Source: JAKFEW01 sp036675505 (GTDB taxonomy: Bacteria; Cyanobacteriota; Sericytochromatia; S15B-MN24; JAQBPE01). From it: DNA of 64,000 bases. Shown piece after piece: positions 1 to 8,209 of the stretch (position 1 is its first letter; the number at the start of each line of letters is the position of its first letter). A model generated the notes under the pieces. That model was not told the origin of the DNA, made no database searches, and was given only the letters and a program-made list of their open reading frames with translations. The DNA is taken from positions 56,593 to 120,592 of the forward strand of contig JAKFEW010000009.1 in the NCBI GenBank assembly GCA_036675505.1, read 5' to 3'. Made by a program: the position numbers and the translations under genes.

Positions 1-42
1 GCACGGCGACCTGACAGAAACAGGCGATGAGCAGGCGAAGCT

Positions 43-3000
43 TCACGGCAGGTTGATGGTCGCGTCGACGCTGCCTGCGTTGTTCACGTCGACCGTGAAC
101 AGGATGGACTGCGCGTCGGTGCTCGAGACGCTGCCGTTGGTGATGACGCGGATGTAAGCCTCGCCGTCCGCCAAAATCGTCACGAGGCCGTTGGCGTCGA
201 CCGAAACGACGGACGGATCCGAGCTCTCCCAGCCGATTTGCGGGACCGCCTGGTTGTTCGCGTCGGTGGCGGTCGCCGTGAGCGTGAGGGTGTCGCCGAG
301 CCGGTTGAAGACGATGTTGCGCGGGTCGCCGACGAGGCCCGAGCTCACGAGCACCGTAGAGGCGCGCTGCGCGACCGTCACGGTCACGTCGAAGCTGGAC
401 GTGCCGGAGGTGGCGGTGATGGTGGCCGTGCCGTCGGCATGCGAGGTCACCACGCCGCTCGTGTCGACGGTGGCGACCGCCGCGTCGTCGGTGCTCCAGG
501 CGATCGCGCCCTGGTTCGAGGTGCCCGAGAGCGCCTGGGTCGCCTCGAGCGCGCCGAAGGCGAGCGAGCCCGGTGAGACGTCGAGGTCGCGCGCCTCGAC
601 CGTGACCCGGATCGACTCGCCGTCGTCGCTCGTGACCGGCCCGCGCGTGGTCACGCGCACGTACGCGGTGCCGGCGCCGACCGCCGTGAGGACGCCCGAC
701 CCGTTCACGCTGATGATGCCCGCGTCGCCCGCGGCGACTTCGAAGCCGAGCGCCGCCATCGCGTTGCCGTTCGCGTCGCTCGCCGTCACGCCGAGCTGTG
801 CGGTCTCGCCGGTGAGCAGCGTGATCGAGCGCGGGTTGCCGGGCTCGTCGGAGTCGACGCGCACGGAGCTTGCACGCTGGTCCACCGTGACCGGCACCTG
901 GGTGGTCTCAGCACCCGCCGTGGCGATGATGTTGGCCGTGCCGTTGCCCACCGCCGTGACGTTGCCGGCGGCGTCCACGGTCGCCACCGCGCCGTTGTCC
1001 GTGCTCCAGGCGACGGCGCCCTGGTTGGTGGTGGCGACGAGCGGGGTGCCGATCACGCCGAAGGCCGCGGCGGTCAGGCTGACCGGGTTGACGACCAGGT
1101 TCGGGTTGCCCGCCAGCGTGATGGTCACCGGGACGTCGACGCGATCGCCGCGCACGCTGACCCGGATCGTCGCCGTGCCGACGCCGACGCCCGTGATCGT
1201 GCCGTTCGCCGAGACCGTGGCGATCGCCGGGTCGTCGGTGGTGTAGTCCGGGTCGACCGCGACCCCCGTGCCCTGCGCGTCGCGCACCGTGATGCCCAGC
1301 CGCAGCTGCCCGCCCACGGTGAGGCCGACCGCGGCAGGCGTGACGGCGAGCGTGAGATCGTCCGGCCCGCGCGGCGACGGCGACGCGGTCGGGACCTGGC
1401 CGGTGCCGTCGGACGAGGCCACGGCGGTCGCGCCCGCCGCGCTCTGGATCAGCACCGAGTTCGCGTTGCTGCTCCGCACGCCCTTGCTGACCGCCCGGAC
1501 GTAAGCGCTGCCGCCGTCGCGAATGAGGACGTCGCGCTGGCCGGCGAAGACGACCTTCTCGTCGTCACTCACGATGCGGTCGACGGGCATGGGGTTCCCG
1601 TTGAAATCGAATGCCGTGCCCGAGAACGCGAGCGCGACCTCGGTGCCGTGGGCGGTCACCTCGCGCGGGTCGCCCGGGAGCGTGCCATGCACGGCCAGGA
1701 AGGCCGGCCGCTGGTCCACCTCGACGGCCACGCCGGTGCGCGTGGCGCCCTGGACCGCTGTCACGGTGGTGCGGCCGTCGGCCACGGCCGTCAGGCGACC
1801 CTGGTCGTCGACGGTCACGACGCCCGCGTCCGCGGTCTCCCAGCGCGTGCCGGGCGGCGCCTTGGCCAGCGGAGTGCCGATCGGTCCGAGGCTCGTGAAC
1901 ATGAGGCTGGCAGGGCCATCGATCGCCAGGCCCGCGTCCGGCGCGGCGGCCACGACGGTGACGGGGACGTTGCGGCTGGTGCCGAAGCCTTCGACCTTCA
2001 CGTTCGCCTGGCCCGGGGCGATCGCCGTCACCAGGCCCGCGCCGTCCACCTGCACCACGCCCGCAGGCTCGGCCACGTAGGTGAGCGGTGGCTGAATCAC
2101 CGTGCCATCGCCATCGCGGACGCGCGCCTGCAACGCCTGGTGGCCGCCCACGGGCAGCGTGAAGCGGCCAGGCTCGACGGCGAGGCCGCCTGTGCCGAGG
2201 GCCGGCGTGGCCGGGGCCTGGCCGACGCCCAGCGCGATGGCGCCGCGATCGGGCGCGGCCAGGCGGCCCGCGATCGGCCGCACCAACGTCGAGCCGAGGC
2301 CGGTCCCGCGGATCAGGCCCGCCGCCGACACGGTGGCGACGCTCGGCGAGTCGACCCGCCAGCCGTCGACCGGCACCGCGTTACGGTTGCCGTCGAGCAG
2401 CGTCGCGGCGACGGTCGCCGTCTCGTCCTTGGCGAGCCGGAGGGCGCCGCCGCCGCCGGGCCCGACGGCCGTGAGCAAGTAAGGGCGCTGTCGCGCGGTC
2501 AAGGTGAAGTCGGGCGAGCGGGCGCCGCCGAGCTCGGCGTGAATCGTGGCCGTCCCGTTGCCGACCACGGTCACGCGGCCCTGGGCGTCGACCGTGGCGA
2601 CGGCGGGCGCGCTCGAGACCCACGTCGGTGTGCCGGTGCCGTCCGCTTCGAGCGTGAGCGCCGTGGGCAGCGCCCCGAGCATGTCGACGCGCATCGCCCT
2701 CGGGCCGGCAATGCGCAGCTCGCCGGGCGCGCGTGCGGGCAGCGGGCCCGTCACGTCGACGACCATGATCGCCGCCGCGCCGCCGGCCGACACCGCGAGC
2801 TCGCCCCGCCCGGGCGCCAGCGTCTCGATCGTGCCGTCCGCGCCGACCCGCAAGATGAGCGGGGTGAGCGACACCAGCACCGGCCCGGCCGAAAGGACGT
2901 CGCCCAGCGCGTCACGCGCCTCGACGGCCACCCGGTGGCGGCTGCCGGACGACGCGGACAGGCCGGCCGGGTGCACCCGCAAGCTGGCGGGCGCGAAGGA

Positions 3001-3177
3001 CTTGAAGGTCTGCATGGGCCCCTGCTGTGCAGAAGCGATGGCCACCTCGGCGGGCGAGAGCTTGGCCTGGCCGAGGGGGCGCTCGATCGTGGCGACCAGA
3101 TGGCCGCAGCCAGCGATCGAGGCCAAGGCGGCAAACGCCCCGACCACCTGACGCAGGAATCCTCGAGCAGCCTTCAT
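43..3177 (-). CDS. Multidomain Big2 (Ig-like) surface lipoprotein
   Basis: Predicted extracytoplasmic lipoprotein of 1044 residues. The N-terminus is a type II signal with lipobox Ile-Ala-Gly-Cys (Cys at about residue 24). The rest is a chain of about eleven Big2-like domains, each with the family's 'AVATVDxxGxVTxxxxGTAxI' pattern. From about residue 490 two domain types alternate. One carries 'NQGAxAWSTD'; the other starts with 'QR' and ends with 'YVRVxTxG'. No catalytic motif is visible. Big2 domains usually build rods or adhesins, so a structural or adhesive role is an inference. It is divergent from the lipoprotein operon at 3315 and shares a 137-bp control region with it. The ATG is preceded by a G-rich tract that is only a weak SD. 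Confidence 0.85.
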   Translation of the reverse strand: MKAARGFLRQVVGAFAALASIAGCGHLVATIERPLGQAKLSPAEVAIASAQQGPMQTFKSFAPASLRVHPAGLSASSGSRHRVAVEARDALGDVLSAGPVLVSLTPLILRVGADGTIETLAPGRGELAVSAGGAAAIMVVDVTGPLPARAPGELRIAGPRAMRVDMLGALPTALTLEADGTGTPTWVSSAPAVATVDAQGRVTVVGNGTATIHAELGGARSPDFTLTARQRPYLLTAVGPGGGGALRLAKDETATVAATLLDGNRNAVPVDGWRVDSPSVATVSAAGLIRGTGLGSTLVRPIAGRLAAPDRGAIALGVGQAPATPALGTGGLAVEPGRFTLPVGGHQALQARVRDGDGTVIQPPLTYVAEPAGVVQVDGAGLVTAIAPGQANVKVEGFGTSRNVPVTVVAAAPDAGLAIDGPASLMFTSLGPIGTPLAKAPPGTRWETADAGVVTVDDQGRLTAVADGRTTVTAVQGATRTGVAVEVDQRPAFLAVHGTLPGDPREVTAHGTEVALAFSGTAFDFNGNPMPVDRIVSDDEKVVFAGQRDVLIRDGGSAYVRAVSKGVRSSNANSVLIQSAAGATAVASSDGTGQVPTASPSPRGPDDLTLAVTPAAVGLTVGGQLRLGITVRDAQGTGVAVDPDYTTDDPAIATVSANGTITGVGVGTATIRVSVRGDRVDVPVTITLAGNPNLVVNPVSLTAAAFGVIGTPLVATTNQGAVAWSTDNGAVATVDAAGNVTAVGNGTANIIATAGAETTQVPVTVDQRASSVRVDSDEPGNPRSITLLTGETAQLGVTASDANGNAMAALGFEVAAGDAGIISVNGSGVLTAVGAGTAYVRVTTRGPVTSDDGESIRVTVEARDLDVSPGSLAFGALEATQALSGTSNQGAIAWSTDDAAVATVDTSGVVTSHADGTATITATSGTSSFDVTVTVAQRASTVLVSSGLVGDPRNIVFNRLGDTLTLTATATDANNQAVPQIGWESSDPSVVSVDANGLVTILADGEAYIRVITNGSVSSTDAQSILFTVDVNNAGSVDATINLP

Positions 3178-3195
3178 CCACCCCCCGGGCCCGCG

Positions 3196-3242
3196 ATAGG
3201 CCTTCCGGAAGGCTATACCCAGCTTGCCGGACTACGACTCAA
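3196..3242 (-). promoter_or_regulatory. Candidate promoter with overlapping dyad for the Big2 lipoprotein
   Basis: Read on the minus strand, TTGAGT (3242-3237) and TATAGC (3217-3212) could be -35 and -10 elements, but the 19-base spacer is long. A perfect 14-bp palindrome, GCCTTCCGGAAGGC (3200-3213), overlaps the -10. With one bulged G its arms extend to 3196 and 3216. This could be an operator or a hairpin in the 5' leader. No regulator can be assigned. Confidence 0.35.
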
Positions 3243-3314
3243 CTTGGAAACAGATCGACATTATTCGTTCCGGACACGGCGAAGACGAACCCTCGCTGCG
3301 GGTATATAGCTTGC

Positions 3315-6113
3315 ATGGTAGGTAGGGGGGAGCGGGCGCGGTCGAACGCCCGACAAGGTGAAAACTGGCTGCGGGCGCTCACGACGTGGGTGGCCGTGGC
3401 TTGTGTCGCGCTCGTGTCCGCCTGCCAGCCGGCCGCGCGCGGCACGCTCGTGGTGGCGCCGAACCAACAGCCGGCGGCCGCGCCGCAGACCGGCCGGGTG
3501 GGCTTCGCCATCAACGTGCCGCGCAAGTCCTCGAAGGCCCTGCGCCGGGTGCTGAGCACCGGCGCCGAGAGCTCGACCTTGCTCGTCAACCGTCTCGACG
3601 TGTCGTTGAGCGGCCCCGGCTTCTTCACCTCGCTCTTCCCGTCGGACTCCACCGAGGGCTCGATGAGCGTCACGAGCGGCTCGATCGCCTCGCACATCGA
3701 CAACGTGCCGACCGGCTCGAACCGCTTCATCAAGGTCGTCGCCTGGAACGGCGCGCGGAAGCTGAACCAGATCGGCGGCGTGATCGACGTCCAGCCCGGC
3801 TTCCAGAACCACGTGACGATCGGCCTGTCCACCACGCCGACGGCGGCGATCATCGAGGAGCTCGCGACGCGCGCCCCGGAAGGCGCGCGGACGGTCTCGT
3901 CGACGACCGTCCAGAACTACCTCGACACCTACGTCACCAAGCCCGTCGTGGACGATCCGACCCGGCAGAACGCCTTCGATGGGTACCACCCGTACCGGGT
4001 CAACCCGGACGGCGTCGTCGATTACCTGATCGCGAACAATTTCGAGCTCCCCGACGACTTCGACGCCACGCGCGAAGCCGACCAGGCCTTCGTGCTGCAA
4101 GGCGCCAGCCTGCGCATCCTGACGGACGCGCTGCCGGTGGGCTCGCGCATCTGGCTCAACGATCCCACGTCCGCGATCTTCGAGACCACCGACGCCACAG
4201 CGACCGAGTACGTGATCCCCGACGTCGCCCCGAACTTCGAGGCCAACGCCGGCGAAACGGGGCAGCCGGCGTGGACGCTCACCGTGCTCACGCCCACCGG
4301 CAAGATCCTCACGCTCGAGGTCGCGGTCGGGCGCCACACGCTCGCCGAGCCCGCGACCGGCGAGACCCAGGTCGACATTCGTTCGGCTCTCCAGCAAGCC
4401 GACACCGAGATCGCCCGCATCTACCTGAGCCCCTCGGAATCCAGCTGGACCGGCACGTCGCTCACCCTCAACGGCCGGGTGGGCCAACAGCTTTTCGTCT
4501 ACGCCGAGGATCGCCAGGGCCGCATCTCGCCGGTGCTGCCCGGCGCGCTCGACTGGACCAGCCTCGACGCCCGCGTGCAGGTGGGCAACGGCACCGCGCT
4601 CGACGCCGCCAAGCTCGCGCCGCTCAACGGCGACACCAGCGGCCTGCTGGCGGCCGACCTGAACGACTACGGCCTGGTCTATCCGCTGACCGAGACCAGC
4701 GCCTCGGACGCGACCGACCTCGCGTCGGTGAGGGGCACGCTGCGCGGCACGTCGCTCACCGCCGATCTCGGGTTCCGGATCGGGTACCTCGGCGCCGACA
4801 CGGGCCGCGTGAAGATCGACGTGCGCAGCCAGGGCATCAAGATGGTGCCGGCCGTCCAGACGCTCACTACCTTCGGCGAGCCGCTGCCTTTCACGATCGT
4901 CGAGGCCGACGCGCCGGAGGATGTGACCTACCAGTGGATCGCGGACAACCCGGCGATCCGCTTCGACGGCACGGGACCCACTGTGAACGTCTCCTCGATC
5001 GCCGATTTCGGCGCGGCGCAGGCCACGATCACCGCCACGTCCTCCACCGGCCGCCAGGTGACGGCCAGGGTCGGCACTGCCTTCGGCGTCGGCGCCGTCA
5101 ACGGCCTGGTGCTCGCGCCGGCCCACCTCGCGAAGTTCGACCTGCTGCCAGCGCTCAACCCGGCGAACAACGACATCACCGCGCAGGCCAGCGAGTCGCT
5201 CAAGGCGTACCTGAACGTCTTCATGGGCACGGCCACGGTCGGCGCGACCGACCCGGGCGACCCGACCGGCGGCCGGTTCATCTGGAAGTCCTCCGATCCC
5301 TTCATCGTGAGCGTTGCCGGCGCGTTCCCCAGCCGCACGGCCACGCTCACGGCGTTCCGTCCGGGCAACGTCACGCTGACGGCGATCGACATGCTCGGTC
5401 GCCAGATCAGCGTGCCGCTCAAGGCGCAGTTCGACAAGACCGGCACCATCAGCGGCGCCGTGCAGGCGCCCGACAGCGGCATCACGCTGGTCGCGCCGGC
5501 CGAGGCCGGGATCGAAGCCGCCCTGCGCGGCGCGTTCGACCAGACCACCGCCGAAGCGGTCGAGCGAGACGTCGTGGCCCCGCTCTTCCGCTGGATCTCG
5601 CTCGACAGGCACCGGCTCGAGGTCTCGCCGCCCATCGGCGAGGTCTTCCCGCATGCGCGGGCGAGGCTCAAGATCCTGCAGCCCGGCCCCGCCTCGTTCA
5701 GGCTCATCAGCGCGCGCACCGGCAAGAGCCGCACGTTCATGCTCAACCTGAGCCTGGCCAACGGTGCCATCAACGGCAGCATCGTGACGCCGGCGCTCAA
5801 GGTCCGCCAGCTCGCCCCGGCGCCGCCGACCGGCAGCACGGCCACGCTGGTGATCGCGCGGGACCTCGGCGAGACCGCCACGCTCGAGGCGGACGACCCG
5901 TCGGACGGCACGCCGGCGATGGTCTGGACCGCCGAAACGCCGACGCTGCTGGCCGTGACCAACCAGGCCGGCAACACGGCCACGATCCGGTTCCTCGATT
6001 ACGGCTCCGGCCTGGTGCGGGTGGTGAACACCCGCACCGGGCGCTGGGGCTCGCTCAAGTTCGACATCCAGCCCACCGGCAAGGGCACGGGCAACATCCA
6101 GGTGACGCTATGA
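3315..6113 (+). CDS. Lipoprotein, first of four paralogues, with Ig-like regions
   Basis: A 932-residue predicted lipoprotein. A basic N-terminus and hydrophobic stretch end in lipobox Leu-Val-Ser-Ala-Cys at about residue 37. Residues 50-220 form the N-terminal module shared with the next three genes: a beta-rich part, a 'GGVIDV' turn, then a helical part containing 'TVQNYLD'. The middle and C-terminal parts look beta-rich and Ig-like ('WIADNPAIRFDGTGPTV', 'WKSSDPFIVSV') with no NHL repeats. The open frame extends upstream to 3027, but only from the ATG at 3315 is there a proper signal peptide. No SD precedes that ATG, and TATATA lies at 3303-3308, so the mRNA may be leaderless. Its stop overlaps an in-frame ATG of the next gene (ATGA at 6110). 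The function is unknown. Confidence 0.8.
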   Translation: MVGRGERARSNARQGENWLRALTTWVAVACVALVSACQPAARGTLVVAPNQQPAAAPQTGRVGFAINVPRKSSKALRRVLSTGAESSTLLVNRLDVSLSGPGFFTSLFPSDSTEGSMSVTSGSIASHIDNVPTGSNRFIKVVAWNGARKLNQIGGVIDVQPGFQNHVTIGLSTTPTAAIIEELATRAPEGARTVSSTTVQNYLDTYVTKPVVDDPTRQNAFDGYHPYRVNPDGVVDYLIANNFELPDDFDATREADQAFVLQGASLRILTDALPVGSRIWLNDPTSAIFETTDATATEYVIPDVAPNFEANAGETGQPAWTLTVLTPTGKILTLEVAVGRHTLAEPATGETQVDIRSALQQADTEIARIYLSPSESSWTGTSLTLNGRVGQQLFVYAEDRQGRISPVLPGALDWTSLDARVQVGNGTALDAAKLAPLNGDTSGLLAADLNDYGLVYPLTETSASDATDLASVRGTLRGTSLTADLGFRIGYLGADTGRVKIDVRSQGIKMVPAVQTLTTFGEPLPFTIVEADAPEDVTYQWIADNPAIRFDGTGPTVNVSSIADFGAAQATITATSSTGRQVTARVGTAFGVGAVNGLVLAPAHLAKFDLLPALNPANNDITAQASESLKAYLNVFMGTATVGATDPGDPTGGRFIWKSSDPFIVSVAGAFPSRTATLTAFRPGNVTLTAIDMLGRQISVPLKAQFDKTGTISGAVQAPDSGITLVAPAEAGIEAALRGAFDQTTAEAVERDVVAPLFRWISLDRHRLEVSPPIGEVFPHARARLKILQPGPASFRLISARTGKSRTFMLNLSLANGAINGSIVTPALKVRQLAPAPPTGSTATLVIARDLGETATLEADDPSDGTPAMVWTAETPTLLAVTNQAGNTATIRFLDYGSGLVRVVNTRTGRWGSLKFDIQPTGKGTGNIQVTL

Positions 6114-6130
6114 CCAGGGGGGCATCCTCG

Positions 6131-8209
6131 ATGAAGACATACCGCCGCGCGATCGAAAGCCTCCGCCTTGGGGTCTGCGGGCTCGCATGCCTGAGCTTCC
6201 TCGCGGCCTGCGCAACGCCGCTGGGGCGGCCGGCGCCGATCGCGCTGCGCGGGGCGCAGGCGGCCGTGGCCGCAGGCGCGCCCTCCGGCGAGGTCGGGCG
6301 GGCCGAGATCGTCGTGCGGCTCAGCGAGGACAAGCGCCGGTCCGCCCTGCCTTCCCGCCGGCTCGCCAGCGTCGATCTCGCCCGCGCGACGGCCATCACC
6401 GTGCGCGTGACCGGCGCGGGCATCAACGGCTGGCAGACCGTCGCGAGCAGCAGCACGTTCGGCGCGCCGGACGTCAACGGCATCCGCACCGCGACGTTCA
6501 CCTCGACCACCGTGCCGGCCGGTGCGCGGCGCGTCTTCAAGGTGGAGGTCAAGGACGGGTCCACGCTGCTCGAGGAGCTGTGGGGCGTCGCCGACGTGCC
6601 GGCGGCCGCCACCACCACCGTGACGGTGACGCGGGCCGGCACGCCCACGGCCAAGATCTTCCGCAAGCTGATCGCGACCCGCAACGCCCCCCAGGCCCTC
6701 GGCCTCAACATCGCGGCGGTGCAGGGCTTCGTCGACAAGCTGCTCAACACCGACAGCGCGACAGGCGACCCGATCGACGGCGCAAAGCCGAAGATCGACT
6801 ACTCGCTGCTCAACGTCGACCTCGCCGCGAACGCGATCGCCCTCGGCGAGGGCGGCCAGAGCTTCACGGTGCCGGCGACCGTGCCGGCCTCGCTCGTGCC
6901 GACGCCGGTGCGGCGCGCCCAGATCCAGATCAAGGCGCTCGACATCAAGGGCCTGACGACGACCAGCGAGTGCGTCGTCTTCGTGAGCGACCCGGCCTCG
7001 CCCGTGGTGCGGACCACGACGGGCAACCCTGTCGACGTGACGCTGCCCGATATCACCCCCGGCACCTGGACGGCCAGCGTGATCGATCTCGCCAACGGCC
7101 GCCAGGCCTCGATCACCGTCACGCTCGCCGAGAGCGAGTCGAAGGTCGTGACGGTGACGCTCCCGCCGCAGGACGTGGACGTGATGATCGGCGCCTACAA
7201 CCTCGAATCGAGCCAGCCTTACGGCTACAACGGCGACGGCATCCACCCGGCGCTGGCCTACCTCAATGATCCGCAGGCGCTCGCGATCAGTGGCTCGATG
7301 GTGTACTTCGTCGACACCGCCAACAAGCGCATCCGGTCGATGGACCTGGCCTCGAACGCCCCGGTGGTCCAGACCGTCGCAGGTAACGGCGTGACGGCCA
7401 CGGTGGTCGCCGCCGAGAACGCGGACGCCCTGCAGGTGCCCGTGAACGCGGACACCGAGACGCACCTCAGCTTCGACGAGAACGGCAACCTGCTGTTCAC
7501 GGAGCGCACCTTCAAGCGGGTCGCGAAGCTCGACAAGACCACCGGCAAGCTCACGACCTTCATCAAGACCGCCGACATCCCCGGCTGGAACGCGAGCCGA
7601 GAGCCCGGCCCGCTCTATTACCATGCGCCCTCGCGGACGCTTTACCTGGGCAGCTTCTACATCCTCAGCACGGACCTCTTCGCCGTGAACATGGCGACCT
7701 TCCCGGCCGCGGGGTCGGCCGTGAAGGTCACGCCCAACTTCGCCGGCGGCGTGATCCGTGAGGGCGACTACCTCTTCTATGGCTGCGGCTACAGCAGTTA
7801 CAAGCTGATGCGCCGCACGGTCTCGACCGGCGTCGAGGCCACCATGGTCGGCAAGAACCAGATCTACCAGAACGGCAACGGCGTCCCCGCGCAGGATCTC
7901 TACAACTACTCCGGCAGCGGCGGCGCGGCGTGGGACGATTTCGCGCTCGACGCCAACGGCAACTTCTATTGCACCAACCGCTACGACAGCCGCGCGATCT
8001 ACCGCATCACCGACGCCCTGAATGGCGACGACACCGTCAACAACTGGCTCGCCAACAACCTCAAGGTCTCGAACCCGGCCGCGCTCGCCGAAGGCCTCGT
8101 GATCGACCCGGCCACCGGCAACCTGATCTTCTCGGGCACGGGCTCGGTGCCGAACCCGAACGGCAGCAGCTCCGTCAACGTCGACGCGATCAACCTGCTG
8201 CGCCCATGA
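6131..8209 (+). CDS. Lipoprotein, second of four paralogues, with beta-propeller-like C-terminus
   Basis: A 692-residue predicted lipoprotein with lipobox Phe-Leu-Ala-Ala-Cys. The ATG at 6131 is preferred because a GGGGGG-type SD lies about 7 bases upstream; an in-frame ATG at 6110 overlaps the previous stop. The N-terminal module contains 'VRVTGAGINGW', 'VPAGARRVFKVEV', 'LWGVADVP' and 'VQGFVDKLLNT'. It aligns almost motif for motif with the gene at 10249. A compact beta domain follows ('ITPGTWTASVIDLANG'). The last 300 residues carry NHL/propeller-like strands ('YFVDTANKRIRSMD'). Such propellers usually bind protein or glycan partners; the ligand here is unknown. The stop overlaps the next start (ATGA). 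Confidence 0.82.
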   Translation: MKTYRRAIESLRLGVCGLACLSFLAACATPLGRPAPIALRGAQAAVAAGAPSGEVGRAEIVVRLSEDKRRSALPSRRLASVDLARATAITVRVTGAGINGWQTVASSSTFGAPDVNGIRTATFTSTTVPAGARRVFKVEVKDGSTLLEELWGVADVPAAATTTVTVTRAGTPTAKIFRKLIATRNAPQALGLNIAAVQGFVDKLLNTDSATGDPIDGAKPKIDYSLLNVDLAANAIALGEGGQSFTVPATVPASLVPTPVRRAQIQIKALDIKGLTTTSECVVFVSDPASPVVRTTTGNPVDVTLPDITPGTWTASVIDLANGRQASITVTLAESESKVVTVTLPPQDVDVMIGAYNLESSQPYGYNGDGIHPALAYLNDPQALAISGSMVYFVDTANKRIRSMDLASNAPVVQTVAGNGVTATVVAAENADALQVPVNADTETHLSFDENGNLLFTERTFKRVAKLDKTTGKLTTFIKTADIPGWNASREPGPLYYHAPSRTLYLGSFYILSTDLFAVNMATFPAAGSAVKVTPNFAGGVIREGDYLFYGCGYSSYKLMRRTVSTGVEATMVGKNQIYQNGNGVPAQDLYNYSGSGGAAWDDFALDANGNFYCTNRYDSRAIYRITDALNGDDTVNNWLANNLKVSNPAALAEGLVIDPATGNLIFSGTGSVPNPNGSSSVNVDAINLLRP

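Noticed and set aside
3027..3314. N-terminal extension of the first sibling lipoprotein
   Set aside because: It would overlap the divergent Big2 gene and its promoter and would bury the signal peptide; the start at 3315 gives a normal lipoprotein signal.
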